Origin: an uncultured Acidobacteriota bacterium
GTDB lineage: Bacteria > Acidobacteriota > Terriglobia > Terriglobales > CAINCZ01
Length of the DNA stretch: 42,169 bases
Assembly (NCBI GenBank): GCA_903847195.1
Contig: CAINCZ010000185.1
Coordinates: forward strand, 1 to 42,169
Reading direction: 5' to 3'
The notes under the pieces were generated by a model. That model was not told the origin of the DNA and did no database searches. It saw only the letters and a program-made list of their open reading frames with translations. This document shows, in pieces, positions 17,878 to 25,435 of this stretch (position 1 is its first letter; the number at the start of each line of letters is the position of its first letter). A program made the translations under genes and the position numbers.

Positions 17878-17916
17878 AAGCGGCAATCGGAAGTGTCCGA
17901 TTGCCGCTTGTTCTTT
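17878..17916 (+). terminator. Intrinsic terminator after frr
   Basis: A perfect 14-bp stem (17878-17891 with 17896-17909, loop AGTG) is followed by GTTCTTT. It lies between convergent frr and yqeB and could serve both, though the T-rich side favours the plus strand. Confidence 0.8.
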
Positions 17917-17960
17917 GCCGATTAAGTCTGGCCAACTTTACCGGCCCGAGGGGAACGACC

Positions 17961-18785
17961 TCACGCCCACGAGGCCAGCTTGCGCTGCTCACTGAGGCGC
18001 TGCAACATCGCTTCAAGCACGCCGCCTCCGATCGCCAGCGCTTTGTCCGAAATGCTGAAGCAGTGCTCACGGGCGCCGCGCGGATCAACGTCGCCGATCT
18101 TCATGCCAGGATGGACCTCCAGCCCTTCGCGGAGCAAGCCGCGCAGCATGCCGTTGATGCTCGCAGGTACCGGCGTCTGGTCGATCAGGCAGGCGGCTTC
18201 ACCCTGCGCGATCTGATCGCCGATGCGCTTTCCGCTGAGATGCAGCACGCCGGCGCACGGTGCGCGCAACAAACGCTCAATCCCGCGTCCGCCGATTTCG
18301 CCCGGTACGCCGGTATCCGGCTCGGCTGATCCCTCCCAGATGACACGGCCCAACGAGTGGCCGCGCAGCGTCTCGACGACCGCGTGAACATCAACCTTGG
18401 CCGTGAATCCGGGCCCGAGGCCGATCACGACTTCGGCATCGTTGATTGACGTGCCCAGGTTGCGCTTGGCCATGATGGCGTCCACCACCACCTCGGGCCG
18501 CAGCATGCCGACGATGGCGGCCTGCGGATCGACGATGATGGGTATCACCCGCTCACGCCAGGCCTGCTCGGTCTGTTCGCGGCCTTCGACATGGCGAGCG
18601 CGCAAGCCTTCCACCTGCACCTCGCCGGCGAAAATCGCCTCTGAGAAAGCTACAGTGCGGCGCACAGTTGTCGGCTGGGCAATCTCGGAGGCAACCACGC
18701 GGAAGCCGGAACGCCACAGGCGCGCTATCACACCGGTGGCGAGATCGCCGGCGCCTTTGACCACAACCGTGAGCCCTTTAAACAA
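17961..18785 (-). CDS. yqeB: Selenium-dependent molybdenum hydroxylase accessory protein YqeB
   Basis: YqeB-type protein, 274 residues, associated by genome context with selenium-dependent molybdenum hydroxylases; its biochemical step is not settled. The N-terminus is a Rossmann-like strand-loop (VVVKGAGDLATGVIARLWRSGF, residues 7-28), followed by VVASEIAQPTTVRRTVAFSEA. Later segments VVDAIMAKRNLGT and VIGLGPGFTAKVDVHAVVET are family-typical. The start is TTG at 18785 with GGGAG six bases upstream. It is the last gene of the minus-strand cluster, 151 bp after the YqeC-MocA fusion. Confidence 0.88.
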   Translation of the reverse strand: MFKGLTVVVKGAGDLATGVIARLWRSGFRVVASEIAQPTTVRRTVAFSEAIFAGEVQVEGLRARHVEGREQTEQAWRERVIPIIVDPQAAIVGMLRPEVVVDAIMAKRNLGTSINDAEVVIGLGPGFTAKVDVHAVVETLRGHSLGRVIWEGSAEPDTGVPGEIGGRGIERLLRAPCAGVLHLSGKRIGDQIAQGEAACLIDQTPVPASINGMLRGLLREGLEVHPGMKIGDVDPRGAREHCFSISDKALAIGGGVLEAMLQRLSEQRKLASWA

Positions 18786-18936
18786 TATGTTCTCCCTGCG
18801 GTCCGACCTGCTCCGCGTACTTCATCCCATCAGGCCGCGCGAACGGCCATTGTCGGTCGATATTTCGATGATGCCATCCACTGCGCCCGCCCGCAACTCG
18901 CAACTTCATGATGCGGCCAGTCGTAAGTGCAGCGCC

Positions 18937-20334
18937 TTAACTATTTTCAAAGCCAGCCAATAGCCTTTCGTAGTCGGCAGCGGTGTCGACATCGCCCGGC
19001 GCATCGCAGTCGAGCGGAACCGCCTCGCGATCCGTCAGGTGGCGACGCAGCACCTCGCGTCCGCCTTCGTCGCCGGTTACGCCGAGCAACTCGGGAAACA
19101 GAGATCGGGCAAACAGTACCGGATGCCCGGGAGTGCCGCGGAACACCGGTTGTACGGCAGGCGCCCGGCGCGCGCGAAAGGCATGGACCACGGCGTCGAT
19201 AATCGCCGGCGTGATCGTCGGCTGGTCGCCCAGCAGGAACAACACCGCATCCGTGTCAGCCGAAAGCGCCGCAACGGCCGCCCGGATGGAAGCGCTTTGA
19301 CCCGTGGCGTAGTCGGGGTTGAGCACCATGCGCAGACGGTCATGGGCGGGCACGAGGGCCTGTAGCTCGTCCGCCTGATGCCCAACCACTGCGAGAACCT
19401 CGTCTGCGACGGAGGCCAGCGCGGCGTCCACGACGTGCTGCAGCAAAGGCTTGCCGCCGAGCGCGAGCCCGAGTTTCAGGCGGCCCATGCGCCTGCCGAG
19501 TCCTGCGGCCAGCACGACCGCAGTTACGCGGGCGCCGCCGTCCTGCGCCACCACCACCTCGCGCACCGGCGACGCTTGCCGCACCGCGCCGATCACCACT
19601 CGCCCGACACCACGAGCAACCAAAGCTCGGGCAACTTCGCGTCCGCCGGCGAGTTCTGCTTCCCCGTCCGCCTGATTGAGCAGCGGGATGAACCGCGCAG
19701 CGGGTGGCGCTGTCCGGCGGCCGCCTTCGGCGTGCGCCAGAACGGCAGCCACAATCTCGGCGGATACAGTTTCTCCCAGCCTGGCCCCCGCCAGGCTGGC
19801 CACGATCTCCGGACGGTGTACGCGCTCATTGGTTAACGGCGCGCCCAGGATGCTCAGTCCGACTACCGGAATCACCAGCGTGGTTTCGGCCGGTATCACC
19901 GGCTCGTGGGCTGCCGGAGCCTTGAAGGGACGGCTCTTGGAGCCATCGGCTTCGACCAGCATCGTGGGGTGCCCTAGTCCTCGCTGCAATTGAACAACCC
20001 ACTCGGGCGGAATCCCCGCCAATCTTCCATCGGCGGTGTGCCCGCGCGCTACGGTGATGAAGCGAGCGGTAGCGAATGCGCGCTCCGCAGCCAACAGCAG
20101 ACGGTCGAGCGTGGGTTCAAGAACAACCGAGGAGCACTCGTCGGGCTGCGGCGGCAGAATGTGGGTGGTGGTCGCGCCGATCGCGCGGCACTCCGTGGCG
20201 GCGATCTCCGCGCCGAGGCGGAACAGGGTGCTGGTCTTGCCGCCGCCGCCCACCAGGGCGACGATCTCACCGGGTCTGATCTCGAAAGCCTCGGTGAGCG
20301 TGAGCCCGGTGCCGGAAATGTATTGGGTCTTCAT
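18937..20334 (-). CDS. YqeC-MocA fusion (Se-Mo hydroxylase accessory protein plus MoCo cytidylyltransferase)
   Basis: A 465-residue two-domain protein. Residues 1 to about 262 match YqeC, a putative selenium-dependent hydroxylase accessory protein with a P-loop-like GGGGKTS (29-35), an ATTTHI motif and a LVEADGSK motif. Residues about 267-465 are a MobA/MocA-type nucleotidyltransferase: VVLAAGLGRRMGRLKL, GGKPLLQHVV, FLLGDQPTITPAI and GTPGHPVLF. MocA attaches CMP to molybdopterin to give the dinucleotide cofactor used by xanthine-dehydrogenase-type enzymes. In E. coli the related yqeC and mocA are separate genes beside xdhD and yqeB. Here one polypeptide should serve the large subunit encoded just upstream. 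No frameshift marks the junction, so the fusion looks genuine. Confidence 0.9.
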   Translation of the reverse strand: MKTQYISGTGLTLTEAFEIRPGEIVALVGGGGKTSTLFRLGAEIAATECRAIGATTTHILPPQPDECSSVVLEPTLDRLLLAAERAFATARFITVARGHTADGRLAGIPPEWVVQLQRGLGHPTMLVEADGSKSRPFKAPAAHEPVIPAETTLVIPVVGLSILGAPLTNERVHRPEIVASLAGARLGETVSAEIVAAVLAHAEGGRRTAPPAARFIPLLNQADGEAELAGGREVARALVARGVGRVVIGAVRQASPVREVVVAQDGGARVTAVVLAAGLGRRMGRLKLGLALGGKPLLQHVVDAALASVADEVLAVVGHQADELQALVPAHDRLRMVLNPDYATGQSASIRAAVAALSADTDAVLFLLGDQPTITPAIIDAVVHAFRARRAPAVQPVFRGTPGHPVLFARSLFPELLGVTGDEGGREVLRRHLTDREAVPLDCDAPGDVDTAADYERLLAGFENS

Positions 20335-20351
20335 CCGTTTGCATGAAAGCA

Positions 20352-20377
20352 GCCGCCGGAAGTTGACGACCGGCGGC
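20352..20377 (-). promoter_or_regulatory. Hairpin ahead of the YqeC-MocA gene
   Basis: An 8-bp inverted repeat (GCCGCCGG/CCGGCGGC, loop 10 nt) lies in the 122-bp gap between the hydroxylase gene and yqeC-mocA. It has only a weak TGCTTTC tail, so it could be a partial terminator lowering accessory-gene expression. Confidence 0.35.
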
Positions 20378-20456
20378 GCACTCTATCAAGACTAACAGCC
20401 GGCTAGCTCAGCAAATAGCCGGAGCGAACCCGCGAGGCGGTGAAGTCCAGCGAATT

Positions 20457-22823
20457 CTAATCTTCTCCTTGAGCGCGCGCTGCCGATGACGCTGCCTCTT
20501 TCCGGCTCTGCTGGATGACCCTCCACACACGCTCTGCCGTCAGCGGGAGCTGATGCACGCGGACGCCAATGGCGTCGGCCACGGCGTTGGCAACGGCCGC
20601 CGCCGTCGGCACCGTGCAAGGCTCGCCGATGCCCTTGGCGCCGAAGGGTCCGCCCGGGTAAGGATCTTCGATGATGATGTTTTCGATCTCCGGGGTATCC
20701 ATGGCGGTCGGCAGCAGATAAGTTGCAAGGGAAGGATTACACACCCTGCCATCTTCGATGACGATCTCTTCCGTGATCGCGTAGCCGAGGCCCATGCTCA
20801 CGCCGCCATGCACCTGGCTGTCGACGAGCGAGGGATTGATGGAGCGGCCGACGTCCTGCGCGTTGACGATACGCTTGACCTCGACGTTGCCGGTAACCGT
20901 GTCCACCTCGACTTCCGCGATCTGCGTGCCGAAGGCATAGACGGGGAAAGGATTCCCCAGCCCGGTCTGCTGGTCCACGACCGGCCGCTCAATACACCAC
21001 CATCCTTTGCCGAGCAGGCGGCGCCCGCAGCGGAAGCAATAGAGCAGGACCTCGTGGGCTCCGGTGATGCGCCCGCTGCGCTGGTGCCGGAATTCGCCGT
21101 CGATCAGCGCGACTTCTTCCGGGGGAACTTCCATCAGGTCGGCGGCCATCTCCCGCATCGTCTGCCGCGCTTCGGCGGCAGCAGGCACGATGGCGTTGCC
21201 AGCGACCAGGGTGCCGCGCGAGGCCACGGTGAGCAGGCTGTCAGGATCGGCGACCGAATCGTTGCGGGGCGCAATCATCACGTACTGCAGGTCAATGCCG
21301 AGTGCTTCGGCGGCGATCTGTGCATGGGAGGTGCGCGCGCCCTGACCCAGTTCGACAATCCCGGTGCGCACGATGATCGTGCCGTGCGCGTTGACCTCCA
21401 TGGTGCAGTTGGAGTACTCCGGCCAACCGCCGGTGGCGAGCGGGAACCAGTAGGAGGCGATGCCGATGCCGCGGCGGAAGCGGCCTGCCGAGCGAGCAGA
21501 TGAGGCTGGGTGAACCCGCTGCCAGCCAACGCGCTCTGCTGCCTTGACCATGCTTTCTTTCAGCCCCACGCTGTTTTCCAGCAGCTGGCCGGTGACGGTG
21601 CGAGCGCCGACCTCCAAGCCGTTTAGCAGACGAATCTCGAGCGGGTCCATGCCCAGGGCCTTCGCGAGCTCATCCATCTGCGCCTCATGCGCGAAGGCGA
21701 CCTGGGGAATGCCGAAGCCGCGCATGGCTCCGCTGACTGGCAGGTTGGTGTACACGTTGTAGGCGTCAACGCGCGCATGGGGAATCTGGTAAGGGCCGCT
21801 AGCGTGGAATCCGACCTTGTCCGTCAATCCGCCTGCCGGAGGCATGGCGTGACCAACGGAGGCGTAGGCCCCCTTGTTGAGGTACACGCGCACTTCGATC
21901 GCCTGCAATCGGCCGTCGCTTGTGGCGCCGCTCTTATATTCGATCAGCGCCGGGTGGCGCTTGGTGGAGAAGTTGATGGATTCCTCGCGGTCGATCACCA
22001 GCTTGACCGGACGCCGTGCAGCCCAGGCGAGCAGGGCAGCGCGCACGCCGCACTCGTTGCCGAGTTCCCCTTTGCCGCCGAAGCCGCCGCCGGTATTGGG
22101 GATGATGACGCGAACTTTCTCCGGCGGTATCGACAGCATGGCGGCGGTGAAGTTGCGAATCAGCAACGAATACTGTCCGCAGGTCCAGATGGTCAAGCCG
22201 CCATCGGGAGTGTAGTCGGCGATAGCGCCCTCAATCTCAAGATAGGCGTGTTCGACCAGAGGTGTCTGATAGGTGCGCTCAATGATCACGTCGCAGGCGG
22301 CGAAGCCGTCTTCCACCGAGCCCTTGCGCAGCTTGAAGTGGCGCAGCACGTTGTTCAGTACGTTGTCGTGCACGGTGGGGGCCGCGGGCAGCATGCCCTG
22401 CTTGGCGTCGAAGACCGGAGGCAGTTCGTCGTAACGGACGTCGATCAACTCCAGCGCGCGAGTGGCGATATCCAGAGTCTCGGCCGCAACCAATGCAACT
22501 ACATCGCCGAGGAAACGCACCTTGTCGTAGCTGATAATCGGCTGGGCGCTGTGGCCGAAGTTCTTGTTGCCGGGAATGTCGGCGGCTGTTACCACGGCCA
22601 CCACGCCGGGCAGGGCCTTGGCGCGCGAGGCTTCGATACCGACCAGACGGGCGTGAGGGAAGCGGCTGCGCAGCGCCCGTCCATAGAGCATGTTGGGCAG
22701 CTGCAGGTCGCCGCAGTATACGGGTTCGCCCCGGACTTTCTCCCGTCCGTCGGCGCGAACCACGGACTCTCCTACTCCGCCCTGGGTCTTAATCAGCTTG
22801 TCTAGCTCGGTCGCAGCAGCCAT
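20457..22823 (-). CDS. Xanthine dehydrogenase family, molybdopterin-binding large subunit
   Basis: Large catalytic subunit of a molybdenum hydroxylase (788 residues), which hydroxylates a carbon next to nitrogen or an aldehyde using water. The N-terminal a/b hammerhead domain (about 15-125) begins GESVVRADGREKVRGEPVY. The Mo domains show NTGGGFGGKGELGNECG, the GAMRGFGIPQ loop, the VELGQGARTSHAQIAAEALG segment and, near the C-terminus, PFGAKGIGEP, whose glutamate (near 737) is the catalytic base. A local CFRC...WWC stretch lies near 640. GAGGAAG precedes the ATG. YqeB and YqeC downstream suggest a selenium-dependent enzyme. No 2Fe-2S or FAD subunit lies next to it. Substrate (purine, nicotinate or other N-heterocycle) is unknown. 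Confidence 0.92.
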   Translation of the reverse strand: MAAATELDKLIKTQGGVGESVVRADGREKVRGEPVYCGDLQLPNMLYGRALRSRFPHARLVGIEASRAKALPGVVAVVTAADIPGNKNFGHSAQPIISYDKVRFLGDVVALVAAETLDIATRALELIDVRYDELPPVFDAKQGMLPAAPTVHDNVLNNVLRHFKLRKGSVEDGFAACDVIIERTYQTPLVEHAYLEIEGAIADYTPDGGLTIWTCGQYSLLIRNFTAAMLSIPPEKVRVIIPNTGGGFGGKGELGNECGVRAALLAWAARRPVKLVIDREESINFSTKRHPALIEYKSGATSDGRLQAIEVRVYLNKGAYASVGHAMPPAGGLTDKVGFHASGPYQIPHARVDAYNVYTNLPVSGAMRGFGIPQVAFAHEAQMDELAKALGMDPLEIRLLNGLEVGARTVTGQLLENSVGLKESMVKAAERVGWQRVHPASSARSAGRFRRGIGIASYWFPLATGGWPEYSNCTMEVNAHGTIIVRTGIVELGQGARTSHAQIAAEALGIDLQYVMIAPRNDSVADPDSLLTVASRGTLVAGNAIVPAAAEARQTMREMAADLMEVPPEEVALIDGEFRHQRSGRITGAHEVLLYCFRCGRRLLGKGWWCIERPVVDQQTGLGNPFPVYAFGTQIAEVEVDTVTGNVEVKRIVNAQDVGRSINPSLVDSQVHGGVSMGLGYAITEEIVIEDGRVCNPSLATYLLPTAMDTPEIENIIIEDPYPGGPFGAKGIGEPCTVPTAAAVANAVADAIGVRVHQLPLTAERVWRVIQQSRKEAASSAARAQGED

Positions 22824-22945
22824 AGTCTTCCTCGGTCCGGCAGATGGTACGGATTTGCGTTCGCTTTACTTTCTTCATTTGCGCATGGTGGCGCGGTGAT
22901 GGGCGTCACCGGCGGCCGAATGCGGGCGGCGCCGCGCATGATGCC

Positions 22946-22983
22946 AGAAAAGAAAACCGGACCGCCGCTGGGCGACGGTCCGG
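22946..22983 (-). terminator. Intrinsic terminator after the MFS gene
   Basis: On the minus strand an 8-bp stem (CCGGACCG/CGGTCCGG, 22957-22964 with 22976-22983) runs into TTTTCTTTTCT. It lies between the MFS gene and the hydroxylase gene and should separate their transcripts. Confidence 0.85.
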
Positions 22984-23004
22984 CCGGTTAAGCGAACAAC
23001 GGCA

Positions 23005-24423
23005 TCAATGGCCGCCGGCACCCTGTTGGGCGCCGATTTGTTCGAGCGACTGCTGACGCGTGTCCACCCGAATCACGAATAGGGCAATCAAGGCCGCGAA
23101 GACCATCGGGACGGCGAAGTAGTAGATGATGTGGCTGGTCGGAGTGCCGAACTTCATCAACAGGCCCAGGGCCGTGGGCCCGAACACCATACCGAACCGG
23201 CCAACTCCATTGACGATGCCGATGCCCAGCGTGCGGACGGAGGTGGGGAACAGTTCGCCGCTCAGGGTGAACAGAATAGCCACCACGCCCTGCCCGAACA
23301 GCATCTGCAGGAACTGCGCGCCGACCACGTAAAGCGGCGACAGGTGATGCTGGAACGCCAGGCCGAACAGGAACGAGAACCCGGCGCTGATCGCCGTCAG
23401 CCAGAACAGGGCCCACTTGCGGTTGATGCGGCGCTGCAAATACATCGCGCCCCAGGAAGAGATCGGGGCGGCAATCAGGATGATCAAGGTGTAGCTGAAG
23501 CTCTTAACCAGAGGGTAGCCCTCCCGCACGAAAATCGCGGGAAGCCAGGCATTGATACCCCAGGTCTGCATGAAGAAGCAGAAGTAGAAGATCGACAGGA
23601 TCGCGGTCGTACCCCAAACCAGCTTGAGTTGGCCCAACTGCTGGGCGTAGCTCATCTTGGTCTGGCCAATCGCCGACGGCGGAGGCACAAGTTCAACGTC
23701 CATGTTCGCCCTGCGGGCGAGGTCGTTGGCGATGCGTCCCGCTTCTTCGACCCTGCCTTTGCTCAGCAGGTAGCGGATGGATTCGGGCATGTAGGCGCGG
23801 ATGAAGATGATCAGCACCACCGGTGCCACGCCCACGTAGTAGATGGCGCGCCATCCGAAGATGGGAATCAGCCAGATGGAGAGCAGCGCGGCTACGATCA
23901 GCCCCACGGCAAAGAACAGCGGGCCCAAGGGAATAAAGATGTGCCGCAGGCGGGTCGGGGCGAACTCCGCCAGGATGGAAAACACAATCGGCAGCTGCGC
24001 GCCCAAACCAATGCCGGCGATAAACCGGGATATGGCCAGCACGTTGTAGTTGGGGGCGAGGGCGCTGATTAGCGTGCCGCCGGCATAGAACAGCACGACC
24101 CACTGGAAGATAACTTTACGGCCGGCGAAGTCGCACAGCACCGGGAAGAAGATCGCTCCTATCGCCAGCCCGAAGTTGGCGGAGGACAGCAAAGCGCCTG
24201 CCTGTACGGGACCGATGCGGAATTCGCGGAAGATCCCCGGCAGCGCGAACGTGGTCGCCATGAAGTCCATGCCGTCCAGCAGCTGCGCCAGGCACATGCC
24301 GCTGATCAGCAGCCAGAGGAAACCAGTCATGGGCGATTTGTCGAGGAACTCCGTATAGGTCATGCGGAGCTTACTGGGGGCCGCGCTGGTGCCTGAGTCC
24401 GATTTTGTCTGATCAAATGTCAC
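23005..24423 (-). CDS. MFS transporter, aromatic-acid/sugar-porter-like
   Basis: Predicted 472-residue inner-membrane transporter with about 12 membrane segments. The AAHS-like signature LLDGMDFMATTFALPGIF lies in the first helix. The loop 2-3 motif is FAGRKVIF, and SRFIAGIGLGAQLP follows. A central cytoplasmic loop (about 215-265) carries the SKGRVEEAGRIAN helix common in this group. The start is GTG at 24423 with AGGAGG upstream. The neighbouring hydroxylase suggests uptake of an aromatic or N-heterocyclic acid, which is inference. A strong terminator separates it from that gene. A decayed relative lies immediately upstream. Confidence 0.88.
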   Translation of the reverse strand: MTFDQTKSDSGTSAAPSKLRMTYTEFLDKSPMTGFLWLLISGMCLAQLLDGMDFMATTFALPGIFREFRIGPVQAGALLSSANFGLAIGAIFFPVLCDFAGRKVIFQWVVLFYAGGTLISALAPNYNVLAISRFIAGIGLGAQLPIVFSILAEFAPTRLRHIFIPLGPLFFAVGLIVAALLSIWLIPIFGWRAIYYVGVAPVVLIIFIRAYMPESIRYLLSKGRVEEAGRIANDLARRANMDVELVPPPSAIGQTKMSYAQQLGQLKLVWGTTAILSIFYFCFFMQTWGINAWLPAIFVREGYPLVKSFSYTLIILIAAPISSWGAMYLQRRINRKWALFWLTAISAGFSFLFGLAFQHHLSPLYVVGAQFLQMLFGQGVVAILFTLSGELFPTSVRTLGIGIVNGVGRFGMVFGPTALGLLMKFGTPTSHIIYYFAVPMVFAALIALFVIRVDTRQQSLEQIGAQQGAGGH

Positions 24424-24458
24424 AGGTGCTTCTCCTCCTGAAATTCGGTGTTTACGCT

Positions 24459-24477
24459 GGTGCCAAACACTGGCACC
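24459..24477. promoter_or_regulatory. Operator-like inverted repeat in the MFS leader
   Basis: GGTGCCA-AACAC-TGGCACC is a perfect 7-bp inverted repeat 36 bp before the MFS start. A second copy of the half-site GTGCCAA lies at 24545-24551, just downstream of a minus-strand TTGACT (24561-24556) that could be the MFS -35. The pattern suits a repressor or activator site. Confidence 0.4.
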
Positions 24478-24609
24478 GCCAGGCGAAGTGCAGCCAGCGG
24501 CGCTCTTGAAACGTAAGGATTGGGGCGAAACTAGCTAAACGCGAGTGCCAATTAAAGTCAAGCAAATATAAAAACTGAACGGCCGGTAAACTCGGCCCTG
24601 GCTGCGCCG

Positions 24610-24926
24610 CCGCGCAATCGTTCTTAGATCCGACAGCCGAAAGCGGCGCAGGGCAGCACCCACGGTAAGATCAGCTTGCGTCCCGTGCGGCCACACAGCA
24701 GCGGGAACAAGATGAGCCCGACCATCAATCCGATATTGCCGACCGACGAGATCGCACCCGCCTGTGGGGCTGATGCCGAACTTGCGGATGATGCCAGTCA
24801 TGGCGAGGGCCACGATCTGGGAATCTATACTGCACGGAATCTCGGCGAGTCGGACGCCAAAAAGAAATAATTCCAGGAAGCCGGTCATCGGCTGGTTGTC
24901 GAGGAAGTCTCAATGCCGGTCATCAT
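24610..24926 (-). pseudogene. Frameshifted N-terminal remnant of an MFS transporter
   Basis: Translation in shifting frames aligns well with the start of the adjacent intact MFS protein. MTGIE, then after a 2-nt shift FLDNQPMTGFLELFLFG, then IVALAMTGIIRKFGISP, then after a second shift AGAISSVGNIGLMVGL and ILFPLLCGRTGRKLILPWVL. The intact neighbour reads EFLDKSPMTGFLWLL, ALPGIFREFRIGP, AGALLSSANFGLAIGA and FFPVLCDFAGRKVIFQWVV at the same places. The match then fails and a stop follows, so only about 100 of 470 residues remain. It looks like an old tandem paralogue, not a recent disruption: no insertion sequence or target duplication is visible. Confidence 0.85.
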
Positions 24927-25171
24927 TGCCTGCCGGATTGGGATTAGCGGACGGCTGCTTTAGCATGAGTGCACTGGAAGTGGTGCCGATTGGCTGAGCC
25001 TTGTGAACGATGATTGATCAACAACGGATCGCTATTGCGCGTTGTCGAGCTTGCAACGATCGCAAGGTGCGCTCGGATGTGCGTTGAGAAAACGCACCGA
25101 CCATTGTGCGACACGGATTGGTGCGCACCAGCGAATCGAAAGACGCGAATGCGCCGTTCGGCAGTTGTCAG

Positions 25172-25207
25172 CAAAAACGAAACGCCGCCCGGCAACCGGA
25201 CGGCGTT
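25172..25207 (-). terminator. Intrinsic terminator of a putative small RNA
   Basis: On the minus strand a 12-bp stem (25207-25196 with 25192-25181, loop TTG), containing one G-U wobble, runs into TTTCGTTTTT. Read on the plus strand the same position would be a C-A mismatch and no T tract follows, so the minus strand is the functional one. Confidence 0.85.
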
Positions 25208-25257
25208 CCTTCAAGGGAGAATAGTTCCGACGGAGGCTAAACCGTCAAAACTTGATG
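25172..25257 (-). ncRNA. Putative small RNA or attenuated leader (about 86 nt)
   Basis: A strong sigma-70 promoter (25292-25264) and an intrinsic terminator (25207-25172) bracket about 86 nt with no ATG or GTG start. The predicted RNA begins near 25257, folds a 5' hairpin (GACGG/CCGTC, 8-nt loop), then has a single-stranded UAUUCUCCCUU stretch able to pair with Shine-Dalgarno sequences, and ends in the terminator stem. I cannot match it to a known RNA family. It might instead be a riboswitch-like leader for the transporter locus 250 nt downstream, now a pseudogene. Confidence 0.55.
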
Positions 25258-25263
25258 AGTAAA

Positions 25264-25292
25264 TTCTAGGAACCGCGGAGGGGGGTGTCAAG
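25264..25292 (-). promoter_or_regulatory. Strong sigma-70 promoter in the intergenic region
   Basis: Minus strand: TTGACA (25292-25287), 17-nt spacer, TAGAAT (25269-25264). It is the best promoter in the window and points away from the DUF6599-like gene toward the terminator at 25207-25172. The remaining AT-rich DNA to 25435 holds no credible gene. Confidence 0.7.
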
Positions 25293-25435
25293 CTATTTCT
25301 AGAAGTTAAGATTCTTTGTTTTCAATAGGTTACAACAAAATCACCCTGTGTGAAAACATGTGGCACAATCTGGTACTCGCGACTCTCTGTTTTCGCAAGT
25401 AATAGATATTAAATGCTTTACCTGTAACTCGATGA

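Noticed and set aside
20457..22823. Selenocysteine in the molybdenum hydroxylase
   Set aside because: The frame has no in-frame TGA. In enzymes linked to YqeB/YqeC the selenium is a labile Mo ligand, not selenocysteine.
25172..25257. Known riboswitch class (guanidine, purine or xanthine type) in the putative RNA
   Set aside because: I could not match the conserved cores of the classes I know; only promoter, hairpins and terminator are certain.
24424..25435. Insertion sequence or other mobile element behind the MFS remnant
   Set aside because: No transposase fragment, terminal inverted repeats or target duplication is visible; scattered indels explain the decay.
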